Assembly: GCF_030817275.1 (NCBI RefSeq)
Contig: NZ_JAUSZD010000002.1
Coordinates: 4,154,001 to 4,218,000 of the forward strand
DNA length: 64,000 bases
Reading direction: 5' to 3'
Origin: Paenibacillus sp. V4I7
GTDB lineage: Bacteria; Bacillota; Bacilli; Paenibacillales; NBRC-103111
The notes beneath the pieces were generated by a model, which was given only the letters and a program-made list of their open reading frames with translations, had not been told where the DNA came from and made no database searches. Below, one piece after another: positions 9,879 to 18,596 of the stretch (positions within the stretch are counted from its first letter, which is position 1; each line of letters begins with the position of its first letter). Made by a program: the position numbers and the translations under genes.

Positions 9879-9993
9879 GTGACACCTAAAGCGGTGATAC
9901 CTAAATCAGTGATGCCTAGAGCGGTGACGCCTAAATCAGTGACACCTAAAGCGGTGATACTTAAAAGCAGTGATGCCTTACAGTAGTGACGCC
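9879..9993 (+). repeat. 15-bp tandem repeat, about 7.5 units
   Basis: Units of GTGAYRCCTAAAKCR run head to tail: GTGACACCTAAAGCG, GTGATACCTAAATCA, GTGATGCCTAGAGCG, GTGACGCCTAAATCA, GTGACACCTAAAGCG, then two 16-base variants and a partial unit. Alternate units resemble each other, so the higher-order period is 30 bp. In one frame this reads as repeated V-T/I-P-K-A/S, but that frame has a TGA at 9864-9866 just upstream and no ribosome site, so it is treated as non-coding. Confidence 0.9.
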
Positions 9994-10003
9994 ACTCGGC
10001 TAA

Positions 10004-10184
10004 GTTGTACTATGTACAACTTTTGTAGAGCTAACCAACCTTTTCCCATCGAATGTTGCAAAAAATACAACAAATTCGCTTGAAAGTGTCCATTTCGAGT
10101 AAAAAACGGCTGAATTATTGTACAAAATGCAACATTTTCCACTTTTATGATAAAAATCAAGGAAATTGTTGTACGAAGTACAAC
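10004..10184. repeat. Array of four 17-bp dyads, RTTGTAC-N3-RTRCAAC
   Basis: Four 17-mers of one design occur at 10004-10020 (GTTGTACTATGTACAAC), 10055-10071 (GTTGCAAAAAATACAAC), 10117-10133 (ATTGTACAAAATGCAAC) and 10168-10184 (GTTGTACGAAGTACAAC). The first and last are perfect 7+3+7 inverted repeats. Starts are spaced 51, 62 and 51 bp, close to whole helical turns. The array lies between two convergent genes, so it is not an ordinary promoter operator. It may be a protein-binding array or part of a dispersed repeat. Confidence 0.85.
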
Positions 10185-10424
10185 ACGCAAAACGAAATTT
10201 CCCCAACGCGCACGAATCTTGGGCGCTCGTCATAGCGCCACCGCATGTCGGTGGTCAATCCACCACTTGTTCAGGTCAGCAAAATACTTAGTTTCCAAAG
10301 TTGGGAATCCGACTAATCGCCAAATCAAGATTCAATCAACTACCACTTCGATAATTATGTGAAGATAACTGACCTTAGGCCGAAGGACCCGGAAAGCTCG
10401 TGATTGAACCGTTTCTAAATGTAA
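10185..10424. other. Gene-free stretch between repeats
   Basis: No supported gene. Two short hairpins are visible, GGGCGCT/AGCGCC around 10222-10240 and CCACCG/CGGTGG around 10239-10256. The minus strand holds an open stretch of about 30 codons with protein-like composition (10230-10334) but no start or ribosome site; it may be a worn gene remnant. Confidence 0.5.
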
Positions 10425-10464
10425 AAGGGGCTGTCCTCAAGTAAATACTTGAGGACAGCCCCTT
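10425..10464 (-). terminator. 18-bp perfect hairpin, likely operon terminator
   Basis: The arms AAGGGGCTGTCCTCAAGT (10425-10442) and ACTTGAGGACAGCCCCTT (10447-10464) are perfectly complementary around an AAAT loop. Read on the minus strand the stem is followed by TTACATTT, giving a short U-rich tail. It lies about 260 bases beyond the last permease gene of the sugar operon and would end that transcript. Confidence 0.7.
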
Positions 10465-10518
10465 AGTGCCTATTGACCCTCTGAGACATTCGAATCTGGA
10501 TTCAGAACAAAATTCACA

Positions 10519-10596
10519 CTTCTATTGGATTTTTCCAATGAAATCTACTCTTAGGTCTCGATATTTGTGCTTCTATTAGAATAATCCAATGGAAGT
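10519..10596. repeat. Two copies of a short hairpin element
   Basis: CTTCTATTGGATTTTTCCAATGAA (split here as CTTCTATTGGA and TTCCAATGAA, from 10519) and CTTCTATTAGA with TCCAATGGAAG (from 10570) are variants of one element, about 51 bp apart. Each has an ATTGGA/TCCAAT-type stem. They lie in the non-coding stretch downstream of the sugar operon. Confidence 0.55.
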
Positions 10597-10722
10597 AGCA
10601 GGCAGACTGCGAAATTCACAAAGTGGCATCTTAAAATTTTCCAAATATGACTTTCGGGACAGCCGCTATCGTTTTAAACCTTTTACATTAGTATCCAAAA
10701 GCTCTACAAATACTCAGCAGTC

Positions 10723-11565
10723 TTATCCTTTCACAGCAGACCCTACGGTCAACGCTTTCTCCACTTGCTCACTAAAGAGTACATACACAAGCACGGTCGG
10801 CAAGCTCGCGATCGTCATCGCCGCGCCCATCGCCCCCCAATTGGTGGTGAATTGACCTTGGAAGAAGAGCAGTCCGAGCGGCAATGTTTTCAAGGATTCC
10901 TTGGTAATCAAGATTAACGCCATCGTAAATTCATTCCATGCCGACAAGAAGACGAAGATTACCATTGTTGCAATTGCTGGTTTAATAATCGGCAATATGA
11001 TCGTATAAAAGGTCCGATAAATGCTAGCCCCATCCATACAAGCTGATTCTTCCAGCTCAACCGGAATACTGCGGAAAAAACCGTAGAAAACCATGCTGGA
11101 GAATGAAATATTGAAAGCAATATAAGGCACGATAAGCGCCCAATACGTGTTCGCCAAATGGAACTCACGTACGAGAATCGCCAGTGGAATCATGATGACT
11201 TGCACGGGAATGAACATCCCAATCACGACATAAATACGAGCGGCTTCCTTCCACCGCCATTGCATTCTGGCAACGGCATAGGAGAACGTAACCGAAAGTG
11301 CAATCGTACCCACAACGGTCGCCGCTGCCACTAACAAGCTGTTGCTGAAGTAGACGGGAACATTGAACCTTGACCAAGCATCCACATAGTTCTCGAATCG
11401 TAGATGAGTCGGAAAACCGAATGGATTCGTTACGAAGATTTCATTGTTATTTTTAAGCGAATAAAAGACCATCCACAGCAGTGGATACACCGACAACCCC
11501 GCATATCCCCATAAGAAGATGCCAAGGAGCGGATTCTTTTTACGCAATTTGAGTATTCCGTTCAT
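10723..11565 (-). CDS. Sugar ABC importer permease, MalG-type (system 1)
   Basis: This 280-residue inner-membrane permease has six hydrophobic segments. Its EAA loop near residues 175-195 (ESACMDGASIYRTFYTIILPIIKP) fits the CUT1 MalG/AraQ family that imports oligosaccharides with a binding lipoprotein. The ATG follows a GGGGGA ribosome site. It is the last gene of a three-gene unit (binding protein at 13873, MalF-type permease, this gene) and starts 12 bases after the preceding stop. No ATPase gene is present; a shared MsmX-type ATPase encoded elsewhere is expected, as in other Bacillales. Confidence 0.93.
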   Translation of the reverse strand: MNGILKLRKKNPLLGIFLWGYAGLSVYPLLWMVFYSLKNNNEIFVTNPFGFPTHLRFENYVDAWSRFNVPVYFSNSLLVAAATVVGTIALSVTFSYAVARMQWRWKEAARIYVVIGMFIPVQVIMIPLAILVREFHLANTYWALIVPYIAFNISFSSMVFYGFFRSIPVELEESACMDGASIYRTFYTIILPIIKPAIATMVIFVFLSAWNEFTMALILITKESLKTLPLGLLFFQGQFTTNWGAMGAAMTIASLPTVLVYVLFSEQVEKALTVGSAVKG

Positions 11566-11577
11566 CTGTCATCCCCC

Positions 11578-12456
11578 TTAAAATGTAATCCGTTCTCTTG
11601 CGATCAGTCGGTTAATAGCCAAAGTTACAATCAAGCACTCGATGACCAGGAAAGCAGCCGCGGCGCTTCCATAACCGAATTCACCAACGCGGAACGCAGA
11701 GCGGTACATCAGATAGGTCAATGTGTATGTGGAATTCCCTGGGCCCCCGCCGGTCATGATAAACATGTTGGCGAAAGCATTCAAACCACCTGTAATCGCC
11801 AGTACGAGGCAAAACTTATACGTCTCAGCCAGCATAGGGATTGTGATCGCCATGTGCGCTTTGAATTTGGATGCTCCATCAATACGTGCAGCCTCTAGGT
11901 ACTGCTCTGGAACGGACTTTACAGCCGCCAGCAGCAATGCGAACTGGTAACCCATGTACTGCCAAGCATTCACGAACGCAATGGCGAAAATCGCTGTTTT
12001 GTTGTTCGTCAACCAATCCTGACGATACGAGATGCCGAGCGCTTCAAATATTTTATTAATCAAGCCATACTCACTGTTATACATCGCCAGCCACAGCTGA
12101 CATACCACCGTAATGGAAAGAACCACAGGAATGAAGTAGCTAATTCTTAGAAACTTGCTTCCTCTGAACCCTTCTGCGACGGCAAAAGCTAGCACAGTGC
12201 CAATCCCGATTTGCACGAAAGCCAAAATACTTGCAAAAACGAAACCGTTGTATAATGATGTGTAGAAAATACTATCTTGAAACAATCGAATGTAGTTATC
12301 CAGAAAAATAAAAGTGCCTTCGCTTAATCCATCCCATTCGAATGTACTGCGATAGAAAGTTTGCAAAATCGGATAAAACACAATAACTGTATACAAAAGG
12401 AGTGCCGGCAGTGTGAAAAGCATAATGGCTGCCTTATTTCCCATGAATTTGCGCAT
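11578..12456 (-). CDS. Sugar ABC importer permease, MalF-type (system 1)
   Basis: A 292-residue CUT1 permease with six membrane segments and an EAA loop (EAARIDGASKFKAHMAITIPM), partner of the MalG-type permease downstream. The start is set at the ATG at 12454-12456 (MRKFMGNKAA), which has GGAAG seven bases upstream; longer in-frame starts lack such a site. It follows the binding-lipoprotein gene by 82 bases and belongs to the same operon. The N-terminal LFTLPALLLYTVIVFYPIL helix is typical of UgpA/LacF proteins. Confidence 0.93.
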   Translation of the reverse strand: MRKFMGNKAAIMLFTLPALLLYTVIVFYPILQTFYRSTFEWDGLSEGTFIFLDNYIRLFQDSIFYTSLYNGFVFASILAFVQIGIGTVLAFAVAEGFRGSKFLRISYFIPVVLSITVVCQLWLAMYNSEYGLINKIFEALGISYRQDWLTNNKTAIFAIAFVNAWQYMGYQFALLLAAVKSVPEQYLEAARIDGASKFKAHMAITIPMLAETYKFCLVLAITGGLNAFANMFIMTGGGPGNSTYTLTYLMYRSAFRVGEFGYGSAAAAFLVIECLIVTLAINRLIARERITF

Positions 12457-12538
12457 GTCATCACTTCCCTTATTTAGTAGAAAACTCACACCGGCGCAGA
12501 GGATCCAGTGTGAGTCTCCTTTTCCATAGAAACTTCGG

Positions 12539-13873
12539 TTATTTCGCTGTTACTGCCGCTTTATTCAAATCTTTCACGAATTGATCCGCTGTATAATTCC
12601 CTGTCATCAGGTTTTGCGTGGCATCTTCAAGCGCTGCTTTGAACTTAGGATTGGACAACCCCCATGAGAAAGCTGTTGTGCTTGTCATTTTCGGAATATC
12701 TTTGGAAAGCTGTTCCATCATCGGAGGGAACTGTTTCACAATCGGCTTATCCACTTTGGTAGCTACGATTGGATTGCTGCGGTTTGTGAACTTGTATTCC
12801 GCATATTTCAAGGACATGAAGGATGCCACTTTTGCTGCAAGTTCTTTATCCTTGGTGTTTGAAGATACGGCATACCCACCAGGACCGCCGCTGCCGCTGA
12901 ATGCTGTTTTACCTTTTTCATAAGCTGCTGCATCAGCAGCTGGAAGGTACATGTAGCCAGCTTTATCACCGAGCGCTTTCGTAGCCGCTTCGATTTCCCA
13001 CTGACCGTTAATGAACATAGCTGCTTTACCTTCATGATAGAGCGCTGCTGCTTGATCGTAGTTCAAGTTCGTAGCGCCTTTTGGCAGCATGCCTGCTTTA
13101 ACCAGCTCGATGAGTTTCTCAGCAGCTGTTTTATAAGCAGCATCATCTGCTTTGGCAAGACCTTTATCAAGCTTCGTCACACCAGCTGGTTCAGCGCGTG
13201 AAACGAACATGTCATAAAGGGCTACGCAGGGCCATTTTTCTTTCGCAAAAATGGATAGTGGCGTAATGCCTTTCGCATTGAACGTTTTAACAGCCGTCAT
13301 CATTTCATCATAGGTAGTCGGCACTTTCACACCATTTTGTTGGAACAAATCTTTGTTGTAGTAAAGCAGTGCCACTTCATTACCCGCATAAGGGAATGCG
13401 TAAGTGTGGCCGTCATCGGTTACTAGTGTATTCAATGAGCTTGGTTGCATTTTGTCTTTGAAGCCAAATTTAGTTACGTACTCATCCAGAACGAGAATAT
13501 TATTGGATTTCTTAAACGTATCGATAATGTCTAATCCTGCTCCGAAAATGTCTGGCAGATTGCCTGTAGCTGCATAAGTCTTCAGCTTCTGGCCATCATC
13601 TTGCGCTTGAATATCGAGCTCTAGCTCTACATTCGGCATTTCCTTTTTCAATTCCGCAACCGCGTAGTCATAAGGTGTTTTCGTATCTTCATCTGCGTAC
13701 TGGGCATAAATTCTAAGCTTGACCGGCTTTGCATCCGTCTTTACGGGTGCTGCAGTTGCTGCAGCCGTTGGCGCGCTAGTTGCACCAGCATCTTTTGTTG
13801 TGTTTGCGGTTCCGCAAGCTGCAAGGCTAGTAGCCGCGAGCAAGCTTACGAGAGTGACTCCCATTTTTTTCAT
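12539..13873 (-). CDS. Sugar-binding lipoprotein of ABC importer (system 1)
   Basis: A 444-residue family 1 extracellular solute-binding protein. The signal peptide MKKMGVTLVSLLAATSLAAC ends in a lipobox with Cys20, so it is anchored on the outer face of the membrane. A low-complexity Thr/Ala linker follows. The DIFGAGLDIIDTF, ALYHEGKAAMFINGQWEIE and GGPGGYAVSSNTK segments are typical of maltose/multiple-sugar binding proteins. The start is the ATG at 13871-13873 after GGGAGGTC; an upstream extension would bury the signal peptide. It heads the operon with the two permeases and lies just downstream of the YesM/YesN pair, which probably controls it. Confidence 0.93.
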   Translation of the reverse strand: MKKMGVTLVSLLAATSLAACGTANTTKDAGATSAPTAAATAAPVKTDAKPVKLRIYAQYADEDTKTPYDYAVAELKKEMPNVELELDIQAQDDGQKLKTYAATGNLPDIFGAGLDIIDTFKKSNNILVLDEYVTKFGFKDKMQPSSLNTLVTDDGHTYAFPYAGNEVALLYYNKDLFQQNGVKVPTTYDEMMTAVKTFNAKGITPLSIFAKEKWPCVALYDMFVSRAEPAGVTKLDKGLAKADDAAYKTAAEKLIELVKAGMLPKGATNLNYDQAAALYHEGKAAMFINGQWEIEAATKALGDKAGYMYLPAADAAAYEKGKTAFSGSGGPGGYAVSSNTKDKELAAKVASFMSLKYAEYKFTNRSNPIVATKVDKPIVKQFPPMMEQLSKDIPKMTSTTAFSWGLSNPKFKAALEDATQNLMTGNYTADQFVKDLNKAAVTAK

Positions 13874-13930
13874 TTGTTGGACCTCCCAGGCATCATGTGC
13901 TTTCACTTCTTTACAACCTGAGTATAAAAG

Positions 13931-13970
13931 GAAAAACCCCTTATGATAATGGAATAATCGAGGGGTTCTT
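13931..13970 (-). terminator. Terminator after the YesN-type regulator
   Basis: On the minus strand AACCCCT ... AGGGGTT forms a stem with a partly paired AT-rich loop and is followed by TTTTCC. It lies between the response regulator ending at 13999 and the binding-protein gene, separating the two transcripts. Confidence 0.7.
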
Positions 13971-13998
13971 GTAAAATCCGCACATTTAGAAAATTTCA

Positions 13999-15588
13999 TT
14001 ATAAGCGGTTATTCTCGTACTCACTAGGGGAATAACCAAAAAATTTCTTAAAGCTTTTACTGAAATAACTAGGATCGTTAAAGCCGATTTGTTCCGCAAT
14101 ATCCGCAAGGCGTATGTTCCCTTTACCAAGTAAATCCTTCGCTTTATGCATACGAACATGCGTGACATAATCGGTCACCGTCATGCCGATTTCTTTCTTA
14201 AAAACAGCCCGGAGATAGCTGGGATTGATGAACACCTGCTGGGCAATTTGATCCAATTGCAGCTCGGGATCTCTGTAATGAAGCTCGATATATTCTTTGG
14301 CGGATTGGGCAATTTTCGACGATCGGGTCTTTCGGTGCTTACCCGTATACAGGATCGCTTGATTGAACAATTCCTTGATCCATACGGATGTGGCGTCAAT
14401 GGATTCCAACCGTTTGATTTCGCTATAGGGAAAAAAGGCTTCTCCGAAGCAGTCTTCAATCGGATGCCCCGTTTCCGTTACATAAGAGAGACAAACAGAA
14501 ATAAGTCCCATACTTATGACATAGGTGTAATCTAACGATAGCCGCTGATCACGAATCGTTTGGAAAATTTCTTCCAACTTAGCATCTACCTTTTCCCCAT
14601 TTTGCATGCGTAATTGAACGAGCAGCTCTTCATTCACTTCTGTGGGGTAGAATGCTTGAGTACCTGACTCCAAAGCCCCTGATCCGTAAGCGATAACACG
14701 ATCATTCCCCAATACAAACTTATTTTGCAAGGCTTCAAGCGCCTCCAAATAGGAAGTACGGATCCCCTGATAACCGGATTGACTACGACCAACACCGACC
14801 GTGATCGTAAATTTCAAATACTTTTTGATCAGGAAACATAATTTCTCATAACCGCCTAACGCAGGAGTTTCCATCTCACCATTCCCTTGGTGCTCCACCA
14901 AGCAAATAATACGCCCCTCAGGCCCATTGAAAATCAAGTGATTCTCCGTTTCCTCCAGCGCCTCATTCAGAATGTTCGTCACCGCATATTTCCAGAGTAA
15001 GCGTTCACTCACTTTATTCCATTTGAGATCCATGTTATCAATCTCAATACACGCCACCACAAAGCATAGTGAGTCGAAGGATTCTCCATACTGCTTGAGT
15101 CTTGAACTGGTCTCCTCATTGGAAAGGTTGTAATCACCGCTAAGCAAATGATTAAGAAAGCTCTCCTTCATCAACAACTGATTTTCCTTCAATGTGGACT
15201 TCTCTTCCTGCGCCCGCTGATGTTCCTTCTGAAGCTTAAGCAGCGTCAGTACCAATTCATCCTTTGAAAACGGCTTCAGAATGTAATCTTCAACACCAAG
15301 CTTAAGCGCCTTTCGAGCATAATCAAATTCGTTATGGCCCGTAATCAGCACCACACTTGTAGCTGGATATCGCTGCTTCAAATGCTCCGTCAGCGTGAGT
15401 CCATCCATAAATGGCATGGTAATATCCACAAGGGCTATATCGGGACGATGGACATCGACTTGTTCCAACGCCTCGACCCCATTTTTGGCTTCAGCGCATA
15501 TTTCAAATCCATAAGCTTCCCAATCTAATGCCGTGCGCAAGTATTCTCGGAAAATGGGTTCATCATCAACAATTAATATTTTCTGCAT
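13999..15588 (-). CDS. Response regulator, YesN type (receiver + AraC DNA-binding domain)
   Basis: The 529-residue protein begins with a receiver domain (ILIVDDEP, acidic pair Asp8-Asp9; phospho-acceptor Asp55 in VDITMPFMDG; Lys in LKPFSKDE). It ends with two AraC-family helix-turn-helix units (LDQIAQQVFINPSYLRAVFKKE and IRLADIAEQIGFNDPSYFSKSFKKFFG). The middle of about 250 residues is the poorly conserved linker usual in YesN proteins. It begins three bases after the stop of its kinase partner, and the sugar-binding protein gene follows, so it most likely activates the system 1 importer in response to a sugar. Confidence 0.95.
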   Translation of the reverse strand: MQKILIVDDEPIFREYLRTALDWEAYGFEICAEAKNGVEALEQVDVHRPDIALVDITMPFMDGLTLTEHLKQRYPATSVVLITGHNEFDYARKALKLGVEDYILKPFSKDELVLTLLKLQKEHQRAQEEKSTLKENQLLMKESFLNHLLSGDYNLSNEETSSRLKQYGESFDSLCFVVACIEIDNMDLKWNKVSERLLWKYAVTNILNEALEETENHLIFNGPEGRIICLVEHQGNGEMETPALGGYEKLCFLIKKYLKFTITVGVGRSQSGYQGIRTSYLEALEALQNKFVLGNDRVIAYGSGALESGTQAFYPTEVNEELLVQLRMQNGEKVDAKLEEIFQTIRDQRLSLDYTYVISMGLISVCLSYVTETGHPIEDCFGEAFFPYSEIKRLESIDATSVWIKELFNQAILYTGKHRKTRSSKIAQSAKEYIELHYRDPELQLDQIAQQVFINPSYLRAVFKKEIGMTVTDYVTHVRMHKAKDLLGKGNIRLADIAEQIGFNDPSYFSKSFKKFFGYSPSEYENNRL

Positions 15589-15591
15589 ATC

Positions 15592-17394
15592 TTAACCTTC
15601 CTCACTTTGAAAAGGGAGCCATAGTGTTACTTCTGTGCCCTGCCCCAGTTGACTTTCAATTTGCAGGCCATAATCATCGCCAAAATAAAGCTGTATACGG
15701 TCATTCACGTTCCTTAACCCATAGCCGACAGCTTGCTCCGGAGATTCCGACTTCTTCAAAAGAACCTCAAGCCGTTCCGGCAGCATGCCAACCCCGTCAT
15801 CACTGACGATAATCTTGATTTTACCCTCCACAATTTCACCTGTTACTTTCAAAAGACCCAGGCTGCCCTTCGTTTTGAGACCATGGTAGATCGCATTTTC
15901 AACAAGTGGTTGAATGGTTAATTTCGGTATAAGACCGCCGAACACCTCACCCCGGATATCAAATTCAAAGGTAAACACATCGGAATAACGGATACGCTGA
16001 ATGGATAAATAATCCTTCACATTACGGACTTCTTCCTCGATCGTTATCGTCTCTCTTCCTTTACTCAAAGCTGCGCGATAGAAATCAGCCAACGCTTTGG
16101 TTGTTCGCTGTACATCCCGTGCTCGTCCCATTTCTGACAAGGTGTAAATAACATCTAACGTATTATACAGAAAATGCGGTTTAATTTGCGCCTGAATAAG
16201 CGCTAGCTCGTATTCACGCTTCTTCTTTTGCTCAAAATTAATGTTCGTCAGCAGCTCTTGAACTCGCCTTATCATGGCATTGAAGCCTGAGGCCAATAAA
16301 CCTATCTCATCCTCTGAATTCACCTGGAATTCAATGTCCAGATTGCCTTCTTTGACCTTCTTCATATGTTTGGTTAACCCCATAATCGGTTTGGCAATGA
16401 ATTGCGAAAGCATACCCGCTCCAAGCAAAGCAAAAAATAAACAAATCAACCCAATAAGCACAATAAGGACAGTGATTTTACGCGTATCCGCGGTTAAGGA
16501 TTCAAGCGGAGCCATCGAGATAAGCTTCCACCCAAAGCTAGGTACATCGGAGCTTACTACAAGCGTTTTCTCATGTTGAAAAGAGGTAACATCCGACGTA
16601 TCCTCACTGGAAGTAATAATCCAGTTTTTCATCGTTGGATCGGCAACTTCTTGAAGTAAATCCTTCGGATGCTGCGATGAAATAACGACGCCTCGCTCAT
16701 TCACGATAAAATAGCTGCTATCCTGGATCGAGCCGATTTTCTGATAAATCGCGGATAAGGAGCTTTCTTTGATATTCAGTACAAGCATACCGAGCTTTTG
16801 CCCTGTATAAATATTTACAATCCGCTTACCTAGCGTCATGACAATTTCTTGTGAGTCAGGGGTCAAATAACTACGCTGCTGCATGGGAAACCAAATATTA
16901 TTACCACTGGAGGTGTCAACCTGTTTAAGCATATCGCTGCTCGCAATCAACTCGCGATTCCGTTCCATTAGGAGATTAGATCCAAAAACCCGACCATTTG
17001 CATCTATAAACGCAGCGGATTGGACATCGGGAAATACAAGCATGGCAAAGCTCAACTGATTCGTAATCTGCGTGTACATCTGTAAGCTCGTCTCCGCTGC
17101 CCCCTGGGACTGCGGGTCTTCCACGATCAATTTGTTTAGATTGATCGTCAGCATATTGGCACAGCTTTCTACATTCGTTAACATACCCGTGATGCGCGTA
17201 ATAATGAGGGACGAGTTATCCGAAACATTTTTAATCGTCTTTTTGACAATCGCATTCGTGTACACCTGATTCGAGACAAAACCTAGTACAAATAAAGGCA
17301 CGAAGATAAGTGGAAAATAAATCATGATGATTTTATAGCGGATGCGTTGATTACGAAACCAAGGCATGGTGATATATTTTTGTAGAAACTGCAT
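15592..17394 (-). CDS. Sensor histidine kinase, YesM type
   Basis: A 600-residue membrane sensor. Two membrane helices (near residues 25-45 and 300-325) flank a large external Cache-like sensor. A HAMP linker follows (KHMKKVKEGNLDIEF), then a His_kinase motif QIKPHFLYNTLD near residue 405 and an ATPase domain (LTIQPLVENAIYHG, DDGVGM, GYGLRNVNDRI). The start at the ATG at 17392-17394 has GTAGGGGG upstream; it begins MQFLQKYITMPWF. It is paired with the downstream YesN regulator and probably senses an external carbohydrate or its binding protein. Confidence 0.94.
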   Translation of the reverse strand: MQFLQKYITMPWFRNQRIRYKIIMIYFPLIFVPLFVLGFVSNQVYTNAIVKKTIKNVSDNSSLIITRITGMLTNVESCANMLTINLNKLIVEDPQSQGAAETSLQMYTQITNQLSFAMLVFPDVQSAAFIDANGRVFGSNLLMERNRELIASSDMLKQVDTSSGNNIWFPMQQRSYLTPDSQEIVMTLGKRIVNIYTGQKLGMLVLNIKESSLSAIYQKIGSIQDSSYFIVNERGVVISSQHPKDLLQEVADPTMKNWIITSSEDTSDVTSFQHEKTLVVSSDVPSFGWKLISMAPLESLTADTRKITVLIVLIGLICLFFALLGAGMLSQFIAKPIMGLTKHMKKVKEGNLDIEFQVNSEDEIGLLASGFNAMIRRVQELLTNINFEQKKKREYELALIQAQIKPHFLYNTLDVIYTLSEMGRARDVQRTTKALADFYRAALSKGRETITIEEEVRNVKDYLSIQRIRYSDVFTFEFDIRGEVFGGLIPKLTIQPLVENAIYHGLKTKGSLGLLKVTGEIVEGKIKIIVSDDGVGMLPERLEVLLKKSESPEQAVGYGLRNVNDRIQLYFGDDYGLQIESQLGQGTEVTLWLPFQSEEG

Positions 17395-17508
17395 GATTTG
17401 CCCCCTACTTATCAAAAACTGAAAAAATCCCATACAATCTACCTTCAGGCAATACCTGTCGGTTATATTGTATAGGATTCGCAAGCACGATGTATACCAA
17501 CTTTCTCA

Positions 17509-18522
17509 TTATGTACTCTGCCTAACAATGAGCTTAGGCTCCAGAACCGTCAGCTTCTTCACCTTTTCCTTCTGAATCAATCTCGATAATAATGCCATCG
17601 CTTGATTCCCTAGCTCTTCACTATGCTGCGAAACGGTTGTCAGTTCGGGGTTCATTGCAGAAGCTAATTGGGTGTCGTCAAACCCTGCAATGGCGATATC
17701 CTCCGGAATACGCAGCCCATGAGAAATAGCCGCTTTCATAGCACCAATGGCCACGTAATCGTTAATACAAAGAAAGGCCGTTGGACAATTTGGCATGGTA
17801 AGGAACTGATCCATCAACTTGCGGCCACATTCCATAGTGAAGTCTCCCAAGCGTACGATTTGTTTGCGAAAAGGGAGATCATTCGCTCCTAGTGTACTTT
17901 TGTAGGCTTGCAGCTTTTCCATCGTTGTTGTCGTGTCAGGGCCTCCCCCCAAGAAGCCAATGCTTCGATGACCTCGGTCAATAAGGTGCTGCATAATGAG
18001 CTGGGTACCCACATATTCGTCCGTTTTCACCCGATGACAGGGATGACCTGGAAGACTGCCATTAATCAAAACAATTGGAATTCTCTTCTGGATATCCACG
18101 ACTTCCTGGACGAGCAGCTCGGGGCAATGACGCGAATTGATGCGTCCACCCATGAAAATGAGTCCTTCCACCTGCCTTTCGCAAAGCAGATTTAAATATT
18201 CAGATTCTCTGCTGAAGTTGCTGAATGTGTTACATAGAAAGAGTGTGAATCCCAGCTTCATCGCAGCTCTCTCTGCCCCTCCAAACACCTCAGGAAAAAA
18301 CATGTTACTGCTATCTGGGAATAACACGCCAATCATGCCCGTTTTCTTATTCACCAGACTGCGTGCCAACGCATTGGGCTGAAACTTATGCTTTTCAATA
18401 ATCGCCATAATCTTCTGCCTAGTCGATGTTCGAACGGGTGCGGTATCATTGAGAACTCGGGAAACTGTCGCGACGGAGACGTTCGCTTCTCGGGCAATAT
18501 CATAGACGGTTATAGCTTCCAA
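17509..18522 (-). CDS. LacI-family transcriptional repressor
   Basis: A 337-residue regulator with an N-terminal LacI helix-turn-helix (ITVYDIAREANVSVATVSRV) and hinge (KPNALARSL-like), followed by a periplasmic-binding-like effector domain (GMIGVLFPDSSNMFF; AFLCINDYVAIGAM; IAIAGFDDTQLAS). Members bind a sugar and leave palindromic operators. A perfect-armed candidate operator lies at 25014-25029 in front of the GH35 gene, so this repressor probably controls the 18.6-25 kb operon (inference). It lies between that operon's terminator and the YesM gene, 114 bases before the latter. Confidence 0.94.
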   Translation of the reverse strand: MEAITVYDIAREANVSVATVSRVLNDTAPVRTSTRQKIMAIIEKHKFQPNALARSLVNKKTGMIGVLFPDSSNMFFPEVFGGAERAAMKLGFTLFLCNTFSNFSRESEYLNLLCERQVEGLIFMGGRINSRHCPELLVQEVVDIQKRIPIVLINGSLPGHPCHRVKTDEYVGTQLIMQHLIDRGHRSIGFLGGGPDTTTTMEKLQAYKSTLGANDLPFRKQIVRLGDFTMECGRKLMDQFLTMPNCPTAFLCINDYVAIGAMKAAISHGLRIPEDIAIAGFDDTQLASAMNPELTTVSQHSEELGNQAMALLSRLIQKEKVKKLTVLEPKLIVRQST

Positions 18523-18554
18523 GCATACACTCTCCGTTACGTCAAAATGTAAAG

Positions 18555-18586
18555 ATCGAAGACCTGTTCAGAAACAGGCCTTCGAT
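18555..18586 (-). terminator. Terminator of the GH35/Lpl-type operon
   Basis: ATCGAAG-A-CCTGTT / AACAGG-CC-TTCGAT forms a near-perfect stem with a CAGA loop. On the minus strand it is followed by CTTTACATTTT. It lies 10 bases after the end of the binding-protein gene, between it and the LacI gene. Confidence 0.8.
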
Positions 18587-18596
18587 ATCTTCATCC

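Noticed and set aside
9867-9980. Repeat stretch as a pentapeptide-repeat protein (V-T-P-K-A)
   Set aside because: A TGA at 9864-9866 precedes it in frame, and no start with a ribosome site is present.
9879-9993. Tandem repeats as a CRISPR array
   Set aside because: Units abut each other without spacers and are only 15 bp long.
10230-10334. Minus-strand open stretch of about 30 codons with protein-like composition (contains ETKYFADLNKWWIDH)
   Set aside because: No start codon with a ribosome site and no recognised family; too short to call.
10053-10362. Plus- and minus-strand open frames across the dyad array
   Set aside because: They are made largely of the repeated dyads, overlap each other in several frames and lack ribosome sites.
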